The notes: generated from the letters alone by a model not told the origin. Numbered from the stretch's first letter, positions 1 to 5,822 are shown. The stretch is 14,770 nucleotides of DNA from Nitrosopumilus sp. BACL13 MAG-121220-bin23 (GCA_001437625.1 LIAL01000022.1:1-14770); one strand, 5' to 3'. A program made the numbers and translations.

Positions 1-643
1 TAAAACAAGAATTAATTTAATTCGATTATACCTTGCTCTTGTAGAAAAAAATCCTCCACGAGTTGTTTCTGCCATGGATGATCTCAAAATGTTAACTCCT
101 GGATATAATAGATCAGTGATTGAAAAAGGAATAGAATTATCAATTCGTTCTATGCATGGTGATAAACCTGATGAAATGGAGGTTCAAAGTTTAATGGAAT
201 TAGCAAATAAAACCATGAGTAAATTCCCATTTATTTTACCAAAAAATTTAGCATTATATCTGAGAATGGCTTCAATAATTGAAGGGATTTACAAAACACA
301 TGATGTTGATTTTAAATTTTTAAAAGTTCTAAAGAATATTCTTCAAGAAGAAAATTTAATCACAGGTGCATACATTGAAGAATTAAAAATTTCTTTTGAT
401 ACTTTTCTTAAATCCATTAATTCTACATTAAGAGTTGGATCTGATATGGAAAAATTAATGGGTGAAGTTCAAATTTTTATGAACAAGCGTAAACCTACAG
501 TTTTGATTAGTGGAAGTATATTTTCCTCTTCTATTTTTATTGGTTCAGTATTTTTATTTCAATCAAATGAACTTTTTGGTTTACTTGGGATGATTAGTTC
601 TGGTATAATTATGGGACTTTCAGTATTACTAAGAAAGTATTAG
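1..643 (+). CDS. UbiB/AarF/ABC1-type kinase-like protein, C-terminal part (partial)
   Basis: The frame starting at base 2 is open from the window edge, so the gene begins upstream; the first ATG here (74) is internal, not the start. The visible 213 residues hold the family's C-terminal signature, a segment reading LPKNLALYLRMASIIEGIY at about 278-334, which matches the conserved helix after the kinase core of UbiB/ABC1 proteins. Two hydrophobic helices end the protein (about bases 494-640), as in membrane-tethered UbiB relatives. The ATP-binding KxGQ and catalytic motifs lie outside the window. Family members are atypical kinases/ATPases linked to isoprenoid quinone biology; the archaeal substrate is not known to me. 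It ends one base before the stop of the convergent heat-shock gene. Family call fairly sure; function inferred. Confidence 0.8.
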   Translation, partial: KTRINLIRLYLALVEKNPPRVVSAMDDLKMLTPGYNRSVIEKGIELSIRSMHGDKPDEMEVQSLMELANKTMSKFPFILPKNLALYLRMASIIEGIYKTHDVDFKFLKVLKNILQEENLITGAYIEELKISFDTFLKSINSTLRVGSDMEKLMGEVQIFMNKRKPTVLISGSIFSSSIFIGSVFLFQSNELFGLLGMISSGIIMGLSVLLRKY

Positions 644-644
644 A

Positions 645-1025
645 TTATTCAATTGAAATATTTTTTGACTTTTTTGTTACAGGAATAATTAATACAAGAA
701 CACCTTCTTCGTATTTTGCAGATTCAATTTTTTCTTCACCTTCTTTAATTTCAATTGGCAATCTAATTTTTTTATTAATTTTATTGGGTCTTTGATTTGA
801 AATTAATGTTTTTGAATCTTTTTCATCAACAATCTTTTCAGCTTTAATTGAAAGTATGTCTCCTGATAGGCTCAATTCAATGTCTTTTTTTAAAAATCCT
901 GGAATATCGATAATGACTTTAAGATTTTCATCAGTTAGGTGCATGTCTATTGGTGGTAAAACAAATTCATAGAATTCCTTTGATTTGTTTCCAATTTCTT
1001 TGATTACCTCTTTCATTAGTCCCAT
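645..1025 (-). CDS. Small heat shock protein (Hsp20/alpha-crystallin family)
   Basis: A 126-residue protein with one alpha-crystallin domain (about residues 26-116). Visible marks are the strand IDIPGF (39-44), LSIKAEK (58-64), IRLP (87-90) and the family signature A-x-Y-x-x-GVL-x-x-x-IP (103-115). The tail carries an I-S-I motif (123-125), the usual IxI that docks into a neighbouring subunit during oligomerisation. Such proteins are ATP-independent cytosolic holdases that keep unfolding proteins soluble. The N-terminal arm is short. A TATA-like box lies 28 bases before the ATG at 1025, so the transcript is probably leaderless and this start is preferred over the internal ATG at 1016. The stop codon sits one base from the convergent UbiB-like stop. 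Confidence 0.9.
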   Translation of the reverse strand: MGLMKEVIKEIGNKSKEFYEFVLPPIDMHLTDENLKVIIDIPGFLKKDIELSLSGDILSIKAEKIVDEKDSKTLISNQRPNKINKKIRLPIEIKEGEEKIESAKYEEGVLVLIIPVTKKSKNISIE

Positions 1026-1045
1026 TTTGTGTTATCTTCTTGATT

Positions 1046-1057
1046 TTTTTATATAAA
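1046..1057 (-). promoter_or_regulatory. TATA box of the Hsp20 gene
   Basis: Read on the minus strand this is a TTTATATAAA-type box centred about 28 bases before the ATG at 1025, the archaeal TATA distance for a transcript starting at or next to the start codon. It is one of the clearest boxes in the window. Confidence 0.6.
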
Positions 1058-1080
1058 TCTTGACTGATTATAAAATAAAA

Positions 1081-1257
1081 CTACATTTTAGGAAAATATG
1101 AAAAAGTCAATACTGCTCCTACTACCATTACAGATATGATTAATCCAATTACGAGTATTTTTGGTTTAATTGATCTTTTGCTAAATTTTCGCACATGCCC
1201 ACATTTTGAACACGTTATGTGATCTCCTTCAGTTTTGAAAGTATGCGTACAAACCAC
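1081..1257 (-). CDS. Small zinc-ribbon membrane protein
   Basis: A 58-residue ORF with a GTG start. The N-terminal part has Cys3, His5 and a C-S-K-C-G knuckle (16-20), a plausible Cys/His zinc site. A basic linker follows (residues 23-33, rich in Lys/Arg) and then one strong transmembrane helix (about 34-54) near the C-terminus, so the metal-binding head is probably cytosolic. There is no in-frame ATG; the GTG is supported by a TTTAATA box about 26 bases upstream, fitting a leaderless transcript. It is divergent from the 30-residue ORF at 1321, with the two promoters almost touching. I do not recognise a named family; small zinc-ribbon membrane proteins are common and poorly characterised in archaea. 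Function unknown. Confidence 0.6.
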   Translation of the reverse strand: MVCTHTFKTEGDHITCSKCGHVRKFSKRSIKPKILVIGLIISVMVVGAVLTFSYFPKM

Positions 1258-1279
1258 AGATATAATTTTTGTACATACG

Positions 1280-1296
1280 TATTAAATCTTAAATTC
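1280..1296. promoter_or_regulatory. Back-to-back divergent TATA-like boxes
   Basis: Minus-strand TTTAATA (1281-1287) lies about 26 bases before the GTG of the zinc-ribbon gene; plus-strand CTTAAAT (1288-1294) lies about 30 bases before the ATG at 1321. The two boxes abut, so pre-initiation complexes for the two small genes could exclude each other. Assignment is by distance and composition only. Confidence 0.4.
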
Positions 1297-1320
1297 TAAT
1301 TTTTAATTATAAGAAATAAC

Positions 1321-1413
1321 ATGAATGAAATGGACATTATCCTACCTACTATAATTATTCTAGCTGTGGGCCTTACAGTAGGAACAAGAATTTGGTTAAT
1401 GTTTAGAAAATAA
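1321..1413 (+). CDS. 30-residue single-helix membrane peptide
   Basis: ATG start; 30 residues. It has a short acidic N-terminus (MNEMD), one hydrophobic helix (about residues 6-25) and a basic C-terminus ending MFRK. By the positive-inside rule the C-terminus is probably cytosolic. A TATA-like CTTAAAT lies at the right distance for a leaderless message. Small size makes chance occurrence a real possibility, but the clean topology, promoter placement and position between other small ORFs support a real gene. No function can be assigned; accessory subunits of membrane complexes often look like this. Confidence 0.5.
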   Translation: MNEMDIILPTIIILAVGLTVGTRIWLMFRK

Positions 1414-1426
1414 ATCATACTGGTAA

Positions 1427-1436
1427 TTTTTATAAG
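1427..1436 (+). promoter_or_regulatory. TATA box of the heptad-repeat small gene
   Basis: TTTTTATAAG centred about 27 bases before the ATG at 1459, fitting a leaderless transcript. It may also drive the 59-residue gene downstream. Confidence 0.5.
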
Positions 1437-1458
1437 TTTATGATTAATTGAGATCATA

Positions 1459-1587
1459 ATGGAAACTGAAAACGAAGAAAATAAAAAAATTGATGAAGAA
1501 AATAAAAAAATTGATGAATATAATAATAAAGTCGATAAATATAATCAAGCATTAGAAAATGGAGAAAACCCTGATGATGAGTTTTAA
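1459..1587 (+). CDS. 42-residue charged heptad-repeat (coiled-coil) protein
   Basis: The protein is almost entirely Glu, Asp, Lys and Asn. Residues 6-33 form four seven-residue units, roughly ENKKIDE, ENKKIDE, YNNKVDK and YNQALEN, with Ile/Val/Leu at one fixed position. That is a short heptad array, probably a single amphipathic helix or a small coiled coil. The first two units are encoded by a perfect 21-base tandem duplication (1474-1515). There is no hydrophobic segment, so it should be soluble. A TATA box lies about 27 bases upstream, and the next small gene begins 12 bases after the stop, suggesting co-transcription. No family recognised; function unknown. Confidence 0.55.
   Translation: METENEENKKIDEENKKIDEYNNKVDKYNQALENGENPDDEF
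1474..1515 (+). repeat. Perfect 21-base tandem duplication inside the heptad-repeat gene
   Basis: Two identical adjacent 21-base units (1474-1494 and 1495-1515) stay in frame and encode two copies of EENKKID. Identity at the DNA level, not just the protein level, implies a recent duplication or replication slippage. Confidence 0.9.
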
Positions 1588-1599
1588 GATATATTCACT

Positions 1600-1779
1600 A
1601 TGAGTGATAATTCTGAAATTCCCTCCAAGGATGAAATTATTAGGAATATGGCAAAACACTTGCAAACTCACATGGAAGATGGTGAAGAAATATTACTTAG
1701 AACATATGATCTTGCTTTCATAAAGGGAAAAATGGAAGCTACTGCTGAATTTAATGAACAAAATAAAAAATCTTTCTAA
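1600..1779 (+). CDS. Hypothetical small soluble protein (59 aa)
   Basis: ATG start; 59 residues, no membrane segment. Residues about 11-30 (DEIIRNMAKHLQTHMEDGEE) and 31-53 look like two amphipathic helices, with a lysine-rich tail. It begins 12 bases after the heptad-repeat gene and has no clear promoter at the usual distance, so it is probably the second gene of a two-gene unit. Base composition and codon use resemble the neighbours, and the frame stays open through a mixed, non-repetitive protein sequence, which supports coding. I do not recognise the family; no function proposed. Confidence 0.6.
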   Translation: MSDNSEIPSKDEIIRNMAKHLQTHMEDGEEILLRTYDLAFIKGKMEATAEFNEQNKKSF

Positions 1780-1858
1780 TTATTTTAATTCAACAACTTA
1801 CAGTCGCTAATGTTTTTTACATTCAAACCTCCATTCAAAATTTAATTGATCATCACTA

Positions 1859-1873
1859 ATTACAAAATGTAAT
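1859..1873. repeat. Inverted repeat ATTACA-N3-TGTAAT
   Basis: Perfect six-base arms around three A residues. The half-sites match those of the larger palindrome 25 bases downstream, so the pair resembles a double operator for a dimeric regulator. Chance is possible in AT-rich DNA. Confidence 0.45.
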
Positions 1874-1897
1874 ACAATTCATATCACAATAAATCTA

Positions 1898-1917
1898 ATT
1901 ACAAATTTATTTGTAAT
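1898..1917. repeat. 20-base palindrome ATTACAAAT-TT-ATTTGTAAT
   Basis: Perfect nine-base arms with a two-base centre. The short centre suits a protein-binding site better than an RNA hairpin. It shares the ATTACA/TGTAAT ends with the repeat at 1859-1873 and ends one base before a candidate ATG at 1918. Confidence 0.5.
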
Positions 1918-2043
1918 ATGGAAAAAGAATTGATACCCACCAAGTTTTATTTTTATCTCATTTATTGTCAATTTTTACTATTATTTGTGCCTATTTTGAT
2001 AATTTATAATCCAAGATCTTTAATGAACAAGTTCATAGTTTGA
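1918..2043 (+). CDS. Possible 41-residue membrane peptide (doubtful)
   Basis: The ORF starts with ATG right after the 20-base palindrome and encodes a short charged N-terminus (MEKELIPTK), a long hydrophobic aromatic-rich stretch (about residues 10-31) and a basic tail. One membrane helix would fit. Against it: AT-rich DNA produces Phe/Leu/Ile/Tyr-rich frames by chance, and only a weak AATAAAT lies at TATA distance (1889-1895), beside the palindrome. If real, the palindrome would overlap its promoter and control it. Kept at low confidence. Confidence 0.25.
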   Translation: MEKELIPTKFYFYLIYCQFLLLFVPILIIYNPRSLMNKFIV

Positions 2044-2047
2044 TAGA

Positions 2048-2056
2048 TTTTTTAAT
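2048..2056 (+). promoter_or_regulatory. TATA-like box of the dTMP kinase operon
   Basis: TTTTTTAAT centred about 30 bases before the ATG at 2083, fitting a leaderless message for the first gene of the three-gene operon. Confidence 0.5.
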
Positions 2057-2082
2057 CAATAATTTCTATGTTTTGATAACTT

Positions 2083-2685
2083 ATGATTATTGTAATTGAA
2101 GGAGGAGATCAAGCTGGAAAACTAACACAATCAACAATGCTAGAAAAATCTTTAAAAAAACAAAAGATCAAAACTAAACTATTTCATTTTCCTGACTATG
2201 ATACTCCAATAGGTAAAGAAATTAGAAAATATTTAGATGGAAAACGTAAATTTACTCCTCAAGTTATTCATTGTCTTTTGGCAGCAAATCGATGGGAAAA
2301 ACTTGATGAAATTTTAGCAGCTGAGGAAAAAAATTCTGTTTTAATTATGAATAGATATTATCATTCTAACTTGATTTATGGACTGGCAAATGGTTTGAAA
2401 CAAAATTGGCTTGAGAATCTAGATGTCGGTTTACCAAAAGCTGATCTTGTAATTTTACTTGATGTTACTCAAAAAGAATCTTTTTCAAGATCTCCCAGAA
2501 ATGAAAAAGGTAAAATTATGAAAAGAGACAAGTTTGAGAAAAATGAAGAATTTTTAAGGAAAATATCTAAACTTTATCGTGCTATTGGAAAGAAAAAACA
2601 TTGGAAAATAATTGATGCATCTAAACCTAAACTGGAAGTTCATGAAGAAATTTTAAAGACATTTTCAAAGAAACTTGGATTATGA
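2083..2685 (+). CDS. tmk: Thymidylate (dTMP) kinase
   Basis: A 200-residue cytosolic P-loop kinase, normal length for the family, converting dTMP to dTDP with ATP. Visible motifs: P-loop G-G-D-Q-A-G-K-L-T-Q (7-16), FPDYDTPIG (36-44, the family FP-x-Y-x-T-x-x-G segment), NRW (69-71), N-R-Y-x-x-S (90-95, where DRY-x-x-S is usual), a Walker B-like strand DLVILLD (121-127) and a basic lid (136-150). Oddities: Leu14 sits where the Walker A motif normally has Ser/Thr, and Asn90 replaces the usual Asp of DRY. Both may be lineage variants. A leaderless ATG is supported by a TATA-like box. The stop overlaps the next gene by ATGA, so translation is coupled. Family call is strong; full activity is inferred. 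Confidence 0.88.
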   Translation: MIIVIEGGDQAGKLTQSTMLEKSLKKQKIKTKLFHFPDYDTPIGKEIRKYLDGKRKFTPQVIHCLLAANRWEKLDEILAAEEKNSVLIMNRYYHSNLIYGLANGLKQNWLENLDVGLPKADLVILLDVTQKESFSRSPRNEKGKIMKRDKFEKNEEFLRKISKLYRAIGKKKHWKIIDASKPKLEVHEEILKTFSKKLGL

Positions 2686-3917
2686 AAAAAAATTATCTAG
2701 ACATTATAGATCCAATACATGATTTTATTCGTGTTTATGATTATGAACTTCCAATTATAGATAATCCTCTTTTTCAAAGATTAAGGCGAGTAAAACAACT
2801 TTCTGGTGCACATCTAACTTACCCTTCCGCCCAACATAGTAGATTTGAACATTCTCTTGGAGTCATGCATATTGCTACTGAGGCAGGTTTTGCATTAAAT
2901 GAAAAAGGATTTTTAAATTCTGATGATGTTCAAATTTTACGTCTTGCAGGTTTGTTACATGATATTGGTCATGGACCTTTTTCTCATTTATTTGAAGAAG
3001 TAATTAAAGATAAAAAAATCTCACATGAAGATTATGGTAAAAAAATAATTTTAAACTCTGAAATTGGTGATGTATTATCAAAAACTGGATTTGATAAAAA
3101 ACTAATTGCACAAATTGCATTTGGAGAATCAAAATTTCAATATCTAAATGAAATTATTTCTGGCTCTTTGAGTGCAGACATGATGGATTATTTGCTTAGA
3201 GATGGTTATTTTACTGGAGCTGAACATGCCAATGTAGATCATAAAAGAATAACTCAATCTCTACATATTCATAAGAAAAAAATTGCATTAGAGCGCTCAG
3301 CATTATATTCTTTTGAATCCATGATGCATTCTAGATATCAAATGTTTAAGGCAGTATATTTTCATAAAACTGTACGTGCTGCAGAAGTTATGCTAATTCA
3401 AGCATTGAGATTATCTGATGATGAATTTGGTTTTTCATCCTTTAATCTAGATGAATTTGTAAAACTAACAGATGAATTTGTATTATCTTCCATTATTTCC
3501 TCAAAATCTTCTAAACTAAAACGAGCTAGACAACTGACTGAAAATTATCAAAATAGGAAATTACTAAAATGTGTATTTGAAAGAATACTTACTAGTCAAA
3601 CAAATTTGAAAAAAACTCGAACTGATGAACTAAGACTTGAACTTTCTAAAAAATCTAAAATTGATGAAAATGAAATTTTTATAGATAGTTCAGTTACTCC
3701 ATCTATTCCACTTGCACCATCAAAAAATGAGTCAAAATCAATAGTTTTAATTTCTAATGATGGTGGAAAATTATCTGCAAAAGAAATACCAATTTCAGAA
3801 ATCCCTGTAGTTTCAGCAATTTCTGGGTTCATGAACATACTTAGAATTTATACACATGAAAAATACAGGAAAAAAGTTGAAATTGCGGCAAAATCGATAC
3901 TAGGTGATTTAAAATGA
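2682..3917 (+). CDS. HD-domain metal-dependent phosphohydrolase (SAMHD1/YdhJ-like)
   Basis: A 411-residue protein whose N-terminal half is an HD domain of the dNTP triphosphohydrolase-like group. Visible: DPIH (10-13), F-Q-R-L-R-R (31-36), the H-S-R-F-E-H-S segment (52-58) with the first metal His (57), the H-D pair in LLHDIGHGPFSH (91-102), and a later Asp in SADMMDYLLRD (164-174) fitting the fourth metal ligand. The C-terminal part (about 290-411) is less recognisable and holds a Ser/Lys-rich linker. Relatives cleave dNTPs or other phosphorylated nucleotides; the substrate here cannot be read from sequence. It overlaps the dTMP kinase stop and the UMP kinase start by four bases each, so nucleotide metabolism is the most likely role. 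Confidence 0.85.
   Translation: MKKNYLDIIDPIHDFIRVYDYELPIIDNPLFQRLRRVKQLSGAHLTYPSAQHSRFEHSLGVMHIATEAGFALNEKGFLNSDDVQILRLAGLLHDIGHGPFSHLFEEVIKDKKISHEDYGKKIILNSEIGDVLSKTGFDKKLIAQIAFGESKFQYLNEIISGSLSADMMDYLLRDGYFTGAEHANVDHKRITQSLHIHKKKIALERSALYSFESMMHSRYQMFKAVYFHKTVRAAEVMLIQALRLSDDEFGFSSFNLDEFVKLTDEFVLSSIISSKSSKLKRARQLTENYQNRKLLKCVFERILTSQTNLKKTRTDELRLELSKKSKIDENEIFIDSSVTPSIPLAPSKNESKSIVLISNDGGKLSAKEIPISEIPVVSAISGFMNILRIYTHEKYRKKVEIAAKSILGDLK
3902..3908 (+). promoter_or_regulatory. Shine-Dalgarno-like site before UMP kinase
   Basis: AGGTGAT lies five bases before the ATG at 3914 and matches the usual archaeal anti-SD complement. It stands out because most genes here lack such a site; it fits an internal operon gene that cannot use leaderless initiation. 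Confidence 0.55.
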
Positions 3918-4600
3918 AGAAAAAAATTGTGATAAAATTATCTGGAAAAGTTTTCGGAATGGATAATGCCAAAATTATACAAAATTATGCTGATTTTTTA
4001 ATAAAAATTAGTAAAATTTGTCAGCCAATTGTTATAGCTGGAGGTGGAGTTATTGCAAGACATTACATCTCACATGCTAGACATTTTGATGCTGATGAAT
4101 CTACTTTAGATGAATTGGGAATTGAAATTTCAAGGCTTAATGCAAAATTATTGATTTATGCTTTAAAAAATAAAGCATACTCTCATCCACCAACTACTTT
4201 ACAGGAAGTTAAACATGCCGTAGATGATGGTTTAATTGTTGTAGCCGGAGGTTTACATCCAGGTCAAAGTACCAATGGAACAGCTGCATTGATTGCTGAA
4301 AAAATTCAAGCTGAACAATTCCTTAATGCTACTGATGTTGATGGCGTTTATGATATGGATCCAAATAAATTTAAAAATGCAAAAAAATTCAAAAGTATTG
4401 AACTTAAAAATTTAAAAAATATTTTAGTTCATGAAGATTCTGTAGCAGGTGGATATGATTTAATGGATATTGTTGCTCTAAAAATTATAGAACGTTCTAA
4501 AATTAAAACTAGAATTTTAAAAGCTGATCCAAAAATTATTGAAAAAGCAATTAAAGGTGTTAAGGTAGGAACTGAAATAATTCTATCTTCTAAAAAATAA
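3914..4600 (+). CDS. pyrH: Uridylate (UMP) kinase, archaeal PyrH type
   Basis: A 228-residue amino-acid-kinase-fold protein of typical length for archaeal UMP kinase, which phosphorylates UMP to UDP with ATP in the cytosol. Visible: the nucleotide-binding start KIVIKLSGK (4-12), the glycine loop I-A-G-G-G (41-45) followed by A-R-H (48-50), V-V-A-G-G (109-113) with the substrate loop after it, and NATDVDGVYDMDP (138-150), the family's ATP-site signature. It lacks the longer regulatory features of bacterial PyrH. It is the last gene of the coupled operon and has a clear Shine-Dalgarno-like site. Its stop directly abuts the stop of the convergent gene at 4601. Confidence 0.9.
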   Translation: MKKKIVIKLSGKVFGMDNAKIIQNYADFLIKISKICQPIVIAGGGVIARHYISHARHFDADESTLDELGIEISRLNAKLLIYALKNKAYSHPPTTLQEVKHAVDDGLIVVAGGLHPGQSTNGTAALIAEKIQAEQFLNATDVDGVYDMDPNKFKNAKKFKSIELKNLKNILVHEDSVAGGYDLMDIVALKIIERSKIKTRILKADPKIIEKAIKGVKVGTEIILSSKK

Positions 4601-4951
4601 CTAAACTTCGTTTTGAATTGTTGGTCTTGTTTGAGACCAAATTTGTATTTCTTTTTCTGGATATTCCAACATTCCTGAATCTTTAAGTTTGTTAAATATT
4701 GTAATTGCTTCTTCTTTTTTAACTGATTTTGATTGGGCCTTAGTATATCCATCTTTATCTACAATTACGGCTACATGTCCTTCTTCAGAATTAATTACAG
4801 CCGTAAATTCTTCTTCACCAACTGGAAAGAATTTACCATCAATTTTTTTAGTTGTTAAAGTTAACATTGCAAATCCAGCTACATCAAACATTTTCATTTG
4901 TGATTTACTTGCCCTTTGTTTTCCTTGTTGAACTGCTTGAAAATATTGCAT
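4601..4951 (-). CDS. Conserved-looking hypothetical protein (116 aa)
   Basis: I do not recognise this family. The protein is soluble, with a basic Gln-rich N-terminal helix (1-20), a beta-rich middle (about 22-70, with alternating hydrophobic strands such as HVAVIVDKDGY at 59-69) and a C-terminal helix (79-93) ending in an aromatic tail. Alternation of strands and a helix suggests a small compact alpha/beta fold. A TATA-like TATTATATC (minus, 4972-4980) lies about 25 bases before the ATG, fitting a leaderless transcript. It is divergent from the LEA14-like gene and its stop touches the UMP kinase stop. No function proposed. Confidence 0.7.
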   Translation of the reverse strand: MQYFQAVQQGKQRASKSQMKMFDVAGFAMLTLTTKKIDGKFFPVGEEEFTAVINSEEGHVAVIVDKDGYTKAQSKSVKKEEAITIFNKLKDSGMLEYPEKEIQIWSQTRPTIQNEV

Positions 4952-4970
4952 GTTCCAACATCACTGCAAT

Positions 4971-4996
4971 GATATAATAACTATCTAATATTTTAC
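4971..4996. promoter_or_regulatory. Divergent promoter region between the 116-aa gene and the LEA14-like gene
   Basis: Minus-strand TATTATATC (4972-4980) is about 25 bases from the ATG at 4951; plus-strand TAATATTTTA (4986-4995) is about 26 bases from the TTG at 5016. Both distances fit leaderless transcription. The whole intergenic gap is only 64 bases. Confidence 0.45.
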
Positions 4997-5015
4997 ATAT
5001 TGTGGTTAACTCAGT

Positions 5016-5570
5016 TTGAATCCTAAAATTTTTGTCTTTATTGCAGTTTTAGCACTTGTTGGAATATTAGGTGGAATTATCGTTGTCGGTCCTACAATAG
5101 TTGTAGGAGGGTTTGGAACTGATACTACTAATCAAAATGTAGAAACTTTACCTCCAATTACAATTGAGTTGGTAGATATTTCTGTTTTAACAATTTCAGA
5201 GCGAAATGCAACAATTCAAGTTGAATTTGAGATATTCAATCCAAATCCACGAGCTGTAATTGTTCAAACTATGGATTATCAATTATTTGAAACTACTTTT
5301 TCTAATTATGAACAGCTTGATGGCGGTACAATTGGAAGCAGACCTGAAGGAATGGTAGAATTTGGTTCAAATTACTATACTCTCTTGGGCAATAACTCAA
5401 TTGTACTAAAAGATAAGATTATTGTACCAAATACTCAAAATGGTGATGAACTATGGGATGCTCTTAAAACTGATACAGCATCATGGAGAATTTCTGGTAC
5501 TGTCTATTACAATCTAAGTTCTATGACAAGTGGTCAAGAAAATACTCTTGACTATGAATTTTTTAAATAA
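5016..5570 (+). CDS. Membrane-anchored LEA14/WHy-domain-like protein
   Basis: A 184-residue protein beginning with TTG; no in-frame ATG fits better, and a TATA-like box lies at leaderless distance. Residues 5-32 form one hydrophobic anchor or signal, so the rest is probably outside the membrane. Residues about 47-167 resemble the LEA14/WHy fold: alternating beta strands, the hallmark NPNP (75-78) after V-E-F-E-I-F, a following strand ending D-Y-Q-L-F, and a final strand S-G-T-V-Y-Y-N-L (160-167). Proteins of this fold are linked to stress or desiccation tolerance in plants and are widespread but uncharacterised in archaea. A hairpin with a T-rich tail follows the stop. Confidence 0.72.
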   Translation: MNPKIFVFIAVLALVGILGGIIVVGPTIVVGGFGTDTTNQNVETLPPITIELVDISVLTISERNATIQVEFEIFNPNPRAVIVQTMDYQLFETTFSNYEQLDGGTIGSRPEGMVEFGSNYYTLLGNNSIVLKDKIIVPNTQNGDELWDALKTDTASWRISGTVYYNLSSMTSGQENTLDYEFFK

Positions 5571-5579
5571 AATTTCAAT

Positions 5580-5617
5580 AGTATCATAAAAAATTAATAT
5601 TGTGATACTTTGTTTTT
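5580..5617 (+). terminator. Hairpin and T-rich tail after the LEA14-like gene
   Basis: AGTATCA (5580-5586) pairs with TGATACT (5603-5609) across a 16-base AT-rich loop, followed by TTGTTTTTA. Archaeal termination mainly needs the T-tract, so the stem may instead protect the 3' end. Confidence 0.4.
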
Positions 5618-5638
5618 AAGAGAAAATTATTGACATAT

Positions 5639-5649
5639 GTTATAAAAGC
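5639..5649 (+). promoter_or_regulatory. Strong TATA box of the 36-residue peptide gene
   Basis: GTTATAAAAGC centred about 28 bases before the ATG at 5672. It is among the closest matches to an archaeal consensus in the window and, with the biased codons, suggests high expression. Confidence 0.65.
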
Positions 5650-5671
5650 TCGTAAGATTATTTTTTATTAA

Positions 5672-5782
5672 ATGGCAGAAGCAGGAATGGCCGCATTTGG
5701 CGCAACAGCAGGAGTAGCAATCGCATTAGCAATAGTGTGTTTCGCTCTTCGTGGTAAAGGACACCCTGAACCACTAGACTAA
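5672..5782 (+). CDS. 36-residue single-helix membrane peptide, probably highly expressed
   Basis: The peptide has a small acidic N-terminus (MAEAG), an Ala/Gly/Val-rich helix (about residues 7-26), a basic turn L-R-G-K-G-H (26-31) and an acidic end PEPLD. One membrane helix with a cytosolic C-terminus fits. Its codons favour GCA, GGA/GGC and ATC like the Amt gene and unlike the AT-rich neighbours, a sign of high expression. It has its own strong TATA box and a near-perfect hairpin after the stop, so it is monocistronic. Stand-alone small membrane peptides of this type are often accessory subunits of respiratory or ammonia-oxidation complexes, but nothing here identifies the partner. It is too short to be the ATP synthase proteolipid, which needs at least two helices and an acidic residue in the membrane. 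Confidence 0.75.
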   Translation: MAEAGMAAFGATAGVAIALAIVCFALRGKGHPEPLD

Positions 5783-5783
5783 T

Positions 5784-5816
5784 CAAAGGAATTTTCCTTT
5801 GTAATATTTTTCATTT
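5784..5816 (+). terminator. Perfect hairpin and T-rich tail after the 36-residue gene
   Basis: CAAAGGAA (5784-5791) pairs perfectly with TTCCTTTG (5794-5801) across TT, beginning one base after the stop codon; AATATTTTTCATT follows. A compact eight-pair stem right after a short gene fits a terminator or an mRNA-stabilising 3' structure. Confidence 0.6.
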
Positions 5817-5822
5817 ATTTTG

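Larger units (their letters stand above)
1780..2082. other. Intergenic region with palindromes and a doubtful small ORF
   Basis: About 300 bases without a confident gene. It contains two ATTACA/TGTAAT palindromes (1859-1873, 1898-1917), a possible 41-residue membrane ORF (1918-2043) and, at its right end, the TATA-like box of the thymidylate kinase operon. No tRNA-like fold or repeat array was seen. Confidence 0.6.

Noticed and set aside
1780..2082. Looked for a tRNA, small RNA or CRISPR leader in the palindrome region
   Set aside because: No cloverleaf, repeated spacer units or GC-rich structured core; the arms are AT-rich and centres too short for RNA hairpins.
3596..3838. 80-residue minus-strand ORF inside the HD gene
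   Set aside because: It is fully inside a well-supported gene, and its Ser/Phe-rich translation mirrors the Lys/Glu-rich sense strand.
4429..4931. ORFs in other frames across the UMP kinase/116-residue gene junction
   Set aside because: They overlap both genes without promoter or start support; the annotated frames have better composition and promoter placement.
5672..5782. Considered as the ATP synthase proteolipid (c-ring) subunit
   Set aside because: Only one helix and no acidic residue in the membrane; the proteolipid needs at least two helices and a carboxylate.
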